Shown here in pieces: positions 34,206-42,014 of a DNA stretch of 47,284 nt. Where the stretch lies: NCBI GenBank assembly GCA_947175225.1, contig CAMWLX010000001.1:1-47284 (forward strand), read 5' to 3'. Under the pieces are notes generated by a model, which saw nothing but the letters and a program-made list of their open reading frames with translations, was not told where the DNA came from and did not search any database. The number at the start of each line of letters is the position of its first letter. Within the stretch, counting starts at the first letter, position 1. Both the position numbers and the translations under genes were made by a program. This DNA is from an uncultured Porphyromonadaceae bacterium (GTDB lineage: Bacteria; Bacteroidota; Bacteroidia; Bacteroidales; Muribaculaceae).

Positions 34206-34652
34206 ATGAAAAAAATCTTAAAGCTCCTCCCTATTCTGCTTATTGCAGTTTTGGGCTTATCGCTCGCAAGCTGTAGCGACAACGATGAACCAATATCATC
34301 TCGTGATCTTCCTTCCATCTCCAAGGATTTCATCGCCGAATACTTCCCTTCTGCCTCCATAGTCTCGACCCAGAAAGACAAGGATGAATATGAAGTAGTC
34401 CTCTCAGATGGAACAAAAATTGAATTCGACAAGAAAGGAGACTGGATCGAAGTAGATGCAGTTCCTGGAAAAGCTCTCCCAACCGGGTTCTATCCGTCAG
34501 AAATAGACAACTATCTCTCACAGAATTTTGATGGCGAAGGCATAAACGAAATCACAAAGGTCAAACGTGGATATGAAGTTGAAATCACAACCGGGACAGA
34601 AATGATATTCGCACACGATGGTACCTTCATCGAAATCGGAGTAGACCGCTAA
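34206..34652 (+). CDS. PepSY-like (DUF2874-type) lipoprotein
   Basis: The 148-residue product has a lipoprotein signal (MKKILKLLPILLIAVLGLSLASC, Cys23). Two tandem PepSY-like units follow: 'LPSISKDFIAEYFPSASIVSTQKDKDEYEVVLSDGTKIEFDKKGDWIEVD' and 'YPSEIDNYLSQNFDGEGINEITKVKRGYEVEITTGTEMIFAHDGTFIEI'. Such proteins are periplasmic or surface-anchored and fold like beta-lactamase-inhibitor-type domains. Their function is unknown, possibly protease inhibition or ligand binding. It is the only plus-strand gene between the two paralogous secreted protein genes, so it is not in their operons. A weak promoter-like TACTTTAG lies upstream near 34166. Confidence 0.88.
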   Translation: MKKILKLLPILLIAVLGLSLASCSDNDEPISSRDLPSISKDFIAEYFPSASIVSTQKDKDEYEVVLSDGTKIEFDKKGDWIEVDAVPGKALPTGFYPSEIDNYLSQNFDGEGINEITKVKRGYEVEITTGTEMIFAHDGTFIEIGVDR

Positions 34653-34679
34653 GCGAATAATAATAATTAAAGAAACTTT

Positions 34680-34805
34680 TGGTGAAAGAGCCTTCGGCTC
34701 GCCAACAATCCCAAAAAAGGCGGCTTCCGAGTGGAAGTCGCCTTTTGATTGCGGAGTCAAATGCAATTATGCATTCAGCACTATGCATTATGAATTAAAC
34801 CAATA
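34680..34805 (-). repeat. Duplicated 3' block (copy 2) downstream of the 366-residue protein gene
   Basis: This is the partner of 33014-33135, with the same order of elements: agccttcggctcgcc, hairpin, ttgcggagtcaaatgcaattatgcattcagca. Near its right end it adds atgcattatgaattaaac, also found at the peptidase/dusB junction. Confidence 0.8.
34715..34746 (-). terminator. Terminator of the second SusC/D operon
   Basis: aaaaggcggcttcc (34715-34728) pairs with ggaagtcgcctttt (34733-34746) around gagt, with one G-U pair. A T run follows on the minus strand. It may also catch the convergent PepSY-like gene from the other side. Confidence 0.85.
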
Positions 34806-35906
34806 TTACTTGCGGATAAACTTCTTGCCATTCTGGATAAGGAGACCCTTAGCATCAGCATTAACGCGAACACCCATCATATTGTAGATAGGAGCATCAA
34901 CTGCAGCAGCTCCAATAGTCTCAACACCGGTTTCGCCTACTACAGGATCCTTACCAGGAGCAAAAGTCACTTCCGGGAGATCAGATGTTGCGCAGAAAGT
35001 GATAGTCGGCTCTTCTTCAGTATAAATAAAGCCACCCATCGGGACTTTAGAGCCAAGAGCTGAGATAAAATATGTATTGCCTTCCATAAAACCAGCCTCT
35101 GGATCAGGACCAATGACAGGGAAAGTAACGAATACAGTACCATTTCCTGGATTTGACTCCAGACCAGCTGCTATGTAGGGGAAAGTAGGCTTGTCCTGAC
35201 GTGGCTCAATATCTTCCATGACAGCTTTACCCTGCTGAGTCTTTCCATCAGCATCTTCCCATGTTGGGCGGTCACCTGCAACTACGTTTCCATCTTGGTC
35301 AGTCCAAAGAAGCTGACCAGCTTCATTCTTAGCTTGCTTCTGAGCAGCCTCGAAATATCTGTTATCCGGATTGTTGCTGAAATCAAGATAGCCATCTTCA
35401 TCATGAGGGAGCGTGTATGAGAAAACAACGCCTGAAGCATTCGCATAGCCAATTCTATAAGAGATATCACCCATCTGACCTTCCATTACGACGAATGCCT
35501 TGTTGCCTGCAAGTTTAGTAAACACTGTTACATAACCATCCTTCTTAGCCTCAATCTTAAAAACAGCACCGGCACTCTGAGCACCTTCCTGATAGCTGAT
35601 GAATGTGGGATTGGTATTACCAACTGCTCCATATTTTGGAAGATCGATTACATCTCCTCCATTGATTTGTACCTTTGAATACTTATCGTAAGTAGCTCCA
35701 GATTTCCATTTGTCAGCAAAAGCAAGATAGAAATCGCCAGCTTCTGATTCTACGAAAGGAACAGCAACCTGTTCGTCTGTAAGGTCAGATCCGTCGATTC
35801 CAACACGTTCCTGATCTTCTTGAGTTGCGAAAGCCACTATTGGCTCCTGCGCGTTTGCTGCTATAGCAACCATAGCAGCGGATGCAATGAGTAATGTTTT
35901 TTTCAT
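34806..35906 (-). CDS. Secreted protein of unknown function with sorting-type C-terminal tail (paralog B)
   Basis: The 366-residue product has a signal peptide (MKKTLLIASAAMVAIAANAQ). It is a longer relative of the 304-residue protein: 'GAVGNTNPTFISYQEGAQSAGAVFKIEAKKDGYVTVFTKL', 'YFISALGSKVPMGGFIYTEEEPTITFCATSDLPEVTF', and the tail 'PIYNMMGVRVNADAKGLLI' through 'GKKFIRK'. The middle has an added polar segment ('AAQKQAKNEAGQLLWTDQDGNVVAGDRPTWEDADGKTQQGKAV'). No known enzyme motif is seen. It is the fourth gene downstream of susC and susD, so it may be a surface or secreted glycan-binding partner of that locus; this is inference. Confidence 0.85.
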   Translation of the reverse strand: MKKTLLIASAAMVAIAANAQEPIVAFATQEDQERVGIDGSDLTDEQVAVPFVESEAGDFYLAFADKWKSGATYDKYSKVQINGGDVIDLPKYGAVGNTNPTFISYQEGAQSAGAVFKIEAKKDGYVTVFTKLAGNKAFVVMEGQMGDISYRIGYANASGVVFSYTLPHDEDGYLDFSNNPDNRYFEAAQKQAKNEAGQLLWTDQDGNVVAGDRPTWEDADGKTQQGKAVMEDIEPRQDKPTFPYIAAGLESNPGNGTVFVTFPVIGPDPEAGFMEGNTYFISALGSKVPMGGFIYTEEEPTITFCATSDLPEVTFAPGKDPVVGETGVETIGAAAVDAPIYNMMGVRVNADAKGLLIQNGKKFIRK

Positions 35907-35943
35907 TGTAACTAATTTTTAATTAAACATATAGTATAGATGC

Positions 35944-35974
35944 GGTAACGGCAAAGCAAAACTTCACCGCTACC
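35944..35974 (-). promoter_or_regulatory. Hairpin between the 164-residue lipoprotein and paralog B genes
   Basis: ggtaacgg (35944-35951) and ccgctacc (35967-35974) form an 8-base stem with one G-U pair around 15 bases. It begins about 13 bases after the lipoprotein gene's stop (minus direction). There is no T run, so it is more likely a processing or attenuation hairpin than a full terminator. Confidence 0.4.
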
Positions 35975-35986
35975 ATTTAGTTTTCG

Positions 35987-36481
35987 TTACTGTTTATTAC
36001 CTTCAAAAGTATATACATAAGTGATCTCTCTGTGGGTCTTCTTATTAAGGATAATACTTGTATAAGTCAGAGAAACCTTTCCTTCCGGAGAAATCTTACC
36101 ATTGAACGTGAAGCCAAAAGGATTCATTTTCGTATAGTTCCAGTATGTCAATGTGCCGGAGCTGAGACGTGAAATGTTACAAACTGAAGATTCTACACCT
36201 TCCGGAAGACCAAGTTCCAAAGAAGACGATGTCATGCTTACGACTGAGACATTATTGCCTAACTCCTCATTTACGGAAAAGACAATAGTTCCTTCACCAC
36301 TTTCTTCAGCATCAGTTCTGACATTGACTCTCTTCCATTCGCCGACATATTCACCGGCAGCCAGCTTCTCCGCATTATCGCGTGGCCCTGAAGAAGGGAG
36401 CTCATCATGCTTGTCATCACAAGCTGCAAGCATGAACACGAGAGCAAAACCAAATAATATAGATTTAAAAATTGCTTTCAT
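35987..36481 (-). CDS. Small lipoprotein of unknown function in the second SusC/D operon
   Basis: The 164-residue product has a lipoprotein signal (MKAIFKSILFGFALVFMLAAC, Cys21), a short polar linker and one beta-rich domain ('GEYVGEWKRVNVRTDAEESGEGTIVFSVNEELGNNVSVVSM...FGFTFNGKISPEGKVSLTYTSIIL...REITYVYTFEGNKQ'). The pattern resembles the lipocalin/DUF-type small lipoproteins common in Bacteroidales, but I cannot name the family. It starts 20 bases after susD on the same strand, the position usually taken by a SusE-like surface binding protein. Confidence 0.82.
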   Translation of the reverse strand: MKAIFKSILFGFALVFMLAACDDKHDELPSSGPRDNAEKLAAGEYVGEWKRVNVRTDAEESGEGTIVFSVNEELGNNVSVVSMTSSSLELGLPEGVESSVCNISRLSSGTLTYWNYTKMNPFGFTFNGKISPEGKVSLTYTSIILNKKTHREITYVYTFEGNKQ

Positions 36482-36501
36482 TTTCTTAGTGTGTTTTGGA
36501 A

Positions 36502-38361
36502 TTAATACCCAGGATTCTGATCTGCTGATGTCAGGGCAGTATTATTATCTATCTCATCCTGAGGAATAGGTCTATACCATTTTATCTGACCATCCGCATT
36601 TGACATTTTGCTGACATCATCCATAAAGCGACTGAAAGCTAAGTTATATCTTACAAGCTGCTTCGTACGACGAAGGTCATAATAACGGGTCCTTTCAGCA
36701 TAACATTCACGAGCTCGCTCATCAAGCACTACATCAAGAGATGTCGGATTGAATATACCTCTCAATGCTGTATAAGGAACCTTGTATGCACTGTAGGATG
36801 AAAGTTCAGATACTCCAGCCCTCTTTCTCACTGCATTTAATTTCTCCAACGATTTCGCCTCTTGTCCGGCAAGCAGATATGCTTCAGCGGCTACAAGATA
36901 CATCTCACTGACATGTAGAAGAGGTATATCACGATAGCACTGGCTACCAGTCACTGCAGCAGATTCGGGATCATCATATTTTCTTACGCAAGTTCCATTA
37001 TTGGCTGCCTCACGAATAAAATCTTCGTAAGCTACAACACTTCTTGTAGGCATAGAGCCATCGGGCTTAAAATCCCATTTGGTCACATTTGTACCGGTAA
37101 TGATTGCAGCAAACGGCTCATTTACGCCATATGTATTTTCATCAAATTTCACAGCACGACCTGCGGCAACAATTTTCTTGATATCCACTTCCGCCTGAGC
37201 TGCAGTAGTTGTCGGGGCATAGAATTTAAGTGCAATTGGAAGTGTATCTTGCACTTCTTGTGGCAGATTATACCATGCCATATAACCCAACGACCAGTTG
37301 GCATGTTCTTTATCAGGCTTAGGTGCGTTATAGAATGTAGTCATGAAAGTACCCTCAAAACGCTCATCTCCTCTTTCAAAGAGACTTGCCGCTTTTGCTG
37401 ACATCACATTAGTACCACCGGAACCGGTACCTTTAAGACCCGACTGAATGCAATTTCCGAAATATGCTGTATAGTTATACATCATAGAGTTGCCACCCGT
37501 AGTTTTGTCACCTGGATAACCCTTGCGATCCCACTGAGCGGAAAATATCTCTTCAGCATTTCCTTCGTTATTCCAAGCCCATTTTTCCGCAAACGACATG
37601 GTTAACTCAATTCCGTTAATTGCTTTTTCTGCCCATTCAGCAGCCAACTTAAAGCGTTCGGTGCTTGTAGTCGAATAAGTACCTGCGACAGCATCAGTCA
37701 ATTGGGTATCCAAATCCCACGCAGCTGCAAGCGCTATCTTAGCTGCTATGGCTGCCACTGCCTGCTTGCTACCCATGCCTTTATGATTTTGCTTATCCAA
37801 CTCCGAATTATCATACACGTCTTGGCAATCTGCAAGAAGGTTAGAATAGAGTTCATCCAATGGAGTTCTTGGGTAATCCCTATCTGGAGTATTGATATAT
37901 CTTTCGGAATACGGAACAGCTCCAAACTGCTGAGTAAGGTAATAATAACCTAAAGCTCTGAGGAACTTACCCTCAGCTATCAGATTTCTTGTCTCCTTAC
38001 TGTCACCCTTCAAGGTGGCATAATGAATCATACAGTTGGCCTTATTTACAAGAGCCATGCAATTGGTATAGAAACTTTTGACAGTACCGTTATCAGGAGT
38101 AGTTTGGAACATTGAGAATGTTCCGTCGTCTGCCCCTCTCGGATTGATGAATAGGTCTGCTGCCTGATCAAGCAGATCTATCTGTGTCGCAATCGACCGG
38201 ATGGCATCGTAAGCTACCGGACGGATCTGCTCAGGATGCTCTGTAAAATATACATCCGCATCATCTGGACTTGACAAATTTCTTGGATCGAGAAAGTCCG
38301 AGCATCCCATCATGAGCAAAGATGCGCTAAGACCGAATATCGAATATATTATTTTTTTCAT
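36502..38361 (-). CDS. susD: SusD-family glycan-binding lipoprotein (second locus)
   Basis: The 619-residue protein has a lipoprotein signal (MKKIIYSIFGLSASLLMMGC, Cys20). SusD features include 'CSDFLDPRNLSSPDDADVYF', the helices 'NKANCMIHYATLKGDSKETRNLIAEGKFLRALGYYYLTQQFGAVPYSERY', and the C-terminal 'PLLHVSEMYLVAAEAYLLAGQEAKSLEKLNAVRKRAGVSEL...VVLDERARECYAERTRYYDLRRTKQLVRYN' ending 'QNPGY'. It would capture the substrate for the partner SusC. It lies 17 bases after susC. Sequence is far from the starch-locus SusD, so a different glycan is likely. Confidence 0.95.
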   Translation of the reverse strand: MKKIIYSIFGLSASLLMMGCSDFLDPRNLSSPDDADVYFTEHPEQIRPVAYDAIRSIATQIDLLDQAADLFINPRGADDGTFSMFQTTPDNGTVKSFYTNCMALVNKANCMIHYATLKGDSKETRNLIAEGKFLRALGYYYLTQQFGAVPYSERYINTPDRDYPRTPLDELYSNLLADCQDVYDNSELDKQNHKGMGSKQAVAAIAAKIALAAAWDLDTQLTDAVAGTYSTTSTERFKLAAEWAEKAINGIELTMSFAEKWAWNNEGNAEEIFSAQWDRKGYPGDKTTGGNSMMYNYTAYFGNCIQSGLKGTGSGGTNVMSAKAASLFERGDERFEGTFMTTFYNAPKPDKEHANWSLGYMAWYNLPQEVQDTLPIALKFYAPTTTAAQAEVDIKKIVAAGRAVKFDENTYGVNEPFAAIITGTNVTKWDFKPDGSMPTRSVVAYEDFIREAANNGTCVRKYDDPESAAVTGSQCYRDIPLLHVSEMYLVAAEAYLLAGQEAKSLEKLNAVRKRAGVSELSSYSAYKVPYTALRGIFNPTSLDVVLDERARECYAERTRYYDLRRTKQLVRYNLAFSRFMDDVSKMSNADGQIKWYRPIPQDEIDNNTALTSADQNPGY

Positions 38362-38378
38362 TGTTGTTCCTAACTATA

Positions 38379-41300
38379 TTAGAATGTAATGTTTGCACCA
38401 AACTCATAAGTAATGGTACTCGGACCATCATTTTTACCCTCTGCGGTTGCCCACTCCGGATCAAATCCCTTATACTTTGACCATACAAAAGGATTTGAAA
38501 TATTGACATAAAGACGAAGTCTGCTACATCCGATCTTCTCTATGATCTGTTTAGAGAACTCATATCCAAGCGACACGTGCTGAACCTTCCAGAATGAAGC
38601 GTCTACAACCTGACGAGCACAAAACTTGGTGTCGGTGCTAAGTCCGAAATATGATCCGGCCGGACCAAGGCCATCGTTACCTCCGGCATTCACAAGAGGC
38701 CAACTTCCATAATGTGTCTGAGTCTGATATACAGGATTGATGAGCGAACCATCTGCCCTGATGCCGTCAGCATCAAGAAGCATACCTGCCGGGATATAAT
38801 TATCCATCATGACCTTGCCACGTCCACGGTCATGCCAGTCGAAAGCATCTCCTCCCAAAAATGGAGAAGCGACGGTATAACCCTGCTTTGCATATATTGA
38901 AAATCCGAAATCTAACGATCCACCCTTCTTGGGAAGTCTATAAGTAAGATTGGAAGTAATTGATCCTGTAAATTTAGGATTTCCGTTGAATACAACGCGG
39001 TCTGCATCATTCCACTTGCCATCTCCGTTTACATCGCGGATGATAGGCTGTCCTTCTGCCTGTCCGTAGCAAGTATAGTAAAAATCACATTCTCTCATGG
39101 TAGAACCGGGAGTTAGACCTTTCTCTCTTGCTATCTGAGTGTCAGGAACTGTCATATTACGATCTGACACAATACCATCCCATGCATAGGCATATACATT
39201 GTTCACCGGCATGCCAACAAAGAGACAGCTACTTGCATTTCCACCAATAATCTGATCCGACACACCATTGATTTGGAGCACCTTATTATCATTATGAGCG
39301 ATATTAAGTGTGGTAGTCCATGTCCAGTCACGTGTGTCAATATTAGTAGTAGTAATAGAGAACTCTACACCCGTATTTCTAACAGAACCAACATTTGTTG
39401 TCATGCTTCCACCACCTGTTTCCAAAGGAAGTCCCACTGGATAGAGAAGGTCTTTAGATTTCTTGGTGTACCATTCAAGTGAACCAACAATTCTATTATT
39501 AAGGAATCCATAGTCAAGACCGATGTTGATCTCATGAGAAACCTCCCATTTAATTTTCTGGTCAACTATGCTGGAGGGATAAAATCCATGGTCGTAGACC
39601 CCGCCAAACGGGTAGTTGCTTGAAGAAGTGACACCAATTACTGTCGCATAGTTGGAGATACCTCTGTTATTACCGGTCACACCATAACTTACACGCAGTT
39701 TCAAATTGTTAAGCCACCATTTCTGAAGGAATGCTTCTTCAGCTATATTCCAACCCAATGCGAATGATGGGAAGCAACCCCAGCGATATCCATCTGCGAA
39801 TCTGGAAGAACCATCCCAACGAACAGTAGCAGTTGCCATGTAGCGGCTTTTCCAAGAATAGTTGGCACGAAGTGCAATTGATTCCATAGAACTTTCAGAG
39901 AAACTGGATTTCACTGTAGCCTCACCCGGTATGCCGGTTGCGAGATTCCACCATGCAGTTGATTCAAGTGGTTTGACTGCAGTTTCCTCGAAGTTTTCAG
40001 AGTTACTTTTCTCTGCAGAATACAGAGCCATTGCATTGATGGAGTGGTCGCCGAAACTACGCACATAGTTCAATACGTTGTCCCATGTCCATCCATAACC
40101 TGTATTGTTCTTGACAGTAGCACTGCGTGTGTCGCCATCTACCCAAGTGTCCCCTGTAGCAGGGTTGGTATATCCTTCGTAATAGCCATTGCGATAAGCT
40201 GTATACGTAGGAGAAATTGTAGTCTTGAATGTAAGACCCGGTATAATATTGAACTGTGCGTACACATTTCCAAGTAGACGATAGGTCTTACGTTTCTCCA
40301 CTGAATTCTTCATGCGGTCAAGCGGGTTGATAAAATCGGAGAATTGGTTGGCATCCGTACCCAAAGTTGTCTTATTTCCCGGGAAATGGATGGTATTGCC
40401 ATTCTCATCGAATGGAACCATAAAAGGATTGACACGATATGCCTGGCTAATGGCACCGCTATCGGCATAATTATTATTAATCTGCGCGATATTGATATTA
40501 AATCCGGCACTAATTACCTTATTGAGCTTAGCATCAACACTACCCTTGAACGAGTATACGCCCTTGCTGTCACCCTTGTAGAGACCCTGCACATTTTCGT
40601 ATCCAAGACCGAAATGATAGTTCACACTTTCACTTGCTCCAGAGACTGACACATAGTGGTTTTGCTGATGACCGTCCTGAGTGACAAGACCTGGCCAATA
40701 ATATGTAGCGTCATTCGCAAGCATCTCTTTCATTACATATGGAGACTCAAGGTCGCCATTGGTCTGCTGTAGAAGAGCCTGTCCAAGACCCATAGCTGAC
40801 GACAATATACCGAAAGAAGTCTGTGGTTCCCAAGCTGTCACGCCTCCTACCGGCTGGGTAAACTTCATAAAACGATAACGATACCATTGCTCACCATCCA
40901 TAAACTGAGGCATACGTGTAGCATGGCTTATACCGTAATATCCATCATATGAAATCTTGGCTTTTGTTCCTTTGTTTACATTAGAACCGCTCTTAGTAGT
41001 CACCAAAACTACGCCCGCTGTAGCGCGAGAACCATATATAGCAGTAGAAGAAGCATCCTTAAGAATGTCAATGCGTTCAATATCCTGAGGATTGAGGAAT
41101 GATATGTCGCTGGTCTGAACGCCATCCACTACATAAAGAGGAGTAACGCTTGAGTTGATAGAAGATTTACCACGGATTTCAATATCAATACCACCATTTG
41201 TACGACCAGTGGATTTAGTAATGCTTACGCCAGGGACAGAACCCTGAAGTGCCTCAAGTACTGAAGCAGAACCCTTGGCAGTAATCTGCCCTGCATCAAC

Positions 41301-41714
41301 CACTGATACCGAACCGGTAAGGTCAGCTTTCTTAATCTGGCCGTAGCCGACTACTACGAGTTCGTCAAGTGCCTTGGAGTCCTCACTCATCTTCACGTCA
41401 ATCTGAGTGCGTCCTTTGACGTCGATCACCTGCTGTGAGTAGCCGATGTAAGAGAAGACAAGCTTACCTTTCGAAGGAACATTCTTGAGTGAATAAATGC
41501 CGTCAAAGTCAGTGGCTGTTCCATTGGAAGTCCCTTCCACCATGACTGTAACGCCGATAAGGGGTTCGCCTTGGTCGTCAAGTACCGTTCCTGATACGTC
41601 GACCGTCTGTGCAAACGCAGGAATCGCCATCATGATGGCGATCAGGGTCGCGAAGGTCTTCATGATGAAACTTCCGCCCTTTTCTCGTTTCAATGTTAGT
41701 TTAATTTTGGTCAT
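38379..41714 (-). CDS. susC: SusC-family TonB-dependent outer-membrane transporter (second locus)
   Basis: The protein is 1111 residues from the ATG at 41714, or 1094 from 41663, where a compact signal peptide (MKTFATLIAIMMAIPAFAQ) begins. The order of parts is standard: CarboxypepD_reg-like domain ('VDVSGTVLDDQGEPLIGVTVMVEGTSNGTATDFDG'), TonB-box region ('DELVVVGYGQIKKADLTGSVSVV'), plug ('GSVPGVSITKSTGRTNGGIDIEIRGKSSINSSVTPLYVVDGV', 'LKDASSTAIYGSRATAGVVLVTTK') and barrel, ending 'GPSTITYEFGANITF'. It heads the susC-susD-lipoprotein-paralog B operon. The promoter box lies about 130 bases upstream, giving a long leader. Confidence 0.96.
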   Translation of the reverse strand: MTKIKLTLKREKGGSFIMKTFATLIAIMMAIPAFAQTVDVSGTVLDDQGEPLIGVTVMVEGTSNGTATDFDGIYSLKNVPSKGKLVFSYIGYSQQVIDVKGRTQIDVKMSEDSKALDELVVVGYGQIKKADLTGSVSVVDAGQITAKGSASVLEALQGSVPGVSITKSTGRTNGGIDIEIRGKSSINSSVTPLYVVDGVQTSDISFLNPQDIERIDILKDASSTAIYGSRATAGVVLVTTKSGSNVNKGTKAKISYDGYYGISHATRMPQFMDGEQWYRYRFMKFTQPVGGVTAWEPQTSFGILSSAMGLGQALLQQTNGDLESPYVMKEMLANDATYYWPGLVTQDGHQQNHYVSVSGASESVNYHFGLGYENVQGLYKGDSKGVYSFKGSVDAKLNKVISAGFNINIAQINNNYADSGAISQAYRVNPFMVPFDENGNTIHFPGNKTTLGTDANQFSDFINPLDRMKNSVEKRKTYRLLGNVYAQFNIIPGLTFKTTISPTYTAYRNGYYEGYTNPATGDTWVDGDTRSATVKNNTGYGWTWDNVLNYVRSFGDHSINAMALYSAEKSNSENFEETAVKPLESTAWWNLATGIPGEATVKSSFSESSMESIALRANYSWKSRYMATATVRWDGSSRFADGYRWGCFPSFALGWNIAEEAFLQKWWLNNLKLRVSYGVTGNNRGISNYATVIGVTSSSNYPFGGVYDHGFYPSSIVDQKIKWEVSHEINIGLDYGFLNNRIVGSLEWYTKKSKDLLYPVGLPLETGGGSMTTNVGSVRNTGVEFSITTTNIDTRDWTWTTTLNIAHNDNKVLQINGVSDQIIGGNASSCLFVGMPVNNVYAYAWDGIVSDRNMTVPDTQIAREKGLTPGSTMRECDFYYTCYGQAEGQPIIRDVNGDGKWNDADRVVFNGNPKFTGSITSNLTYRLPKKGGSLDFGFSIYAKQGYTVASPFLGGDAFDWHDRGRGKVMMDNYIPAGMLLDADGIRADGSLINPVYQTQTHYGSWPLVNAGGNDGLGPAGSYFGLSTDTKFCARQVVDASFWKVQHVSLGYEFSKQIIEKIGCSRLRLYVNISNPFVWSKYKGFDPEWATAEGKNDGPSTITYEFGANITF

Positions 41715-41845
41715 AATACATGTTATGATGTTTGATTGATATTACTTATTTTTCAGTTGATTACACACCAACTCAACATTGAGTCAAAGTCAATCCTCCT
41801 TAACGCTCATTAGGTTTTATCAGGTTACACAATAGGTTCAGCACG

Positions 41846-41877
41846 CAAAATTAAGGAATATTCACAAATTATCCAAA
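41846..41877 (-). promoter_or_regulatory. Promoter of the second susC operon
   Basis: On the minus strand TAATTTTG at 41846-41853 fits TAnnTTTG, with a TTTG about 20 bases further upstream. The predicted leader is about 125 bases. Confidence 0.6.
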
Positions 41878-41934
41878 AAAAATCTAAACTTTTTTTCTTT
41901 TTTTATTTTTAACATTTCTTCCATTTCCTTTTTA

Positions 41935-41965
41935 TTGCATATTCCGAATAATCTCACTAACTTTG
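41935..41965 (+). promoter_or_regulatory. Promoter of the pectate lyase pair
   Basis: TAACTTTG at 41958-41965 with TTG at 41935-41937, 20 bases upstream. The leader to the ATG at 42015 is about 43 bases and A/T-rich. Confidence 0.65.
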
Positions 41966-42014
41966 CAAAATAACACCTATTTATAATATAAACTATAATC
42001 AAACAATATACATC

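Larger units (their letters stand above)
41715..42014. other. 300-base divergent control region between the second susC and the pectate lyases
   Basis: No gene is visible. It holds the long susC leader with a motif shared with the other susC (41808-41826), a susC promoter (about 41846-41877 minus), a T-rich tract and the pectate lyase promoter (41935-41965 plus). The two promoters point away from each other, about 80 bases apart, which would allow joint control. Confidence 0.65.
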
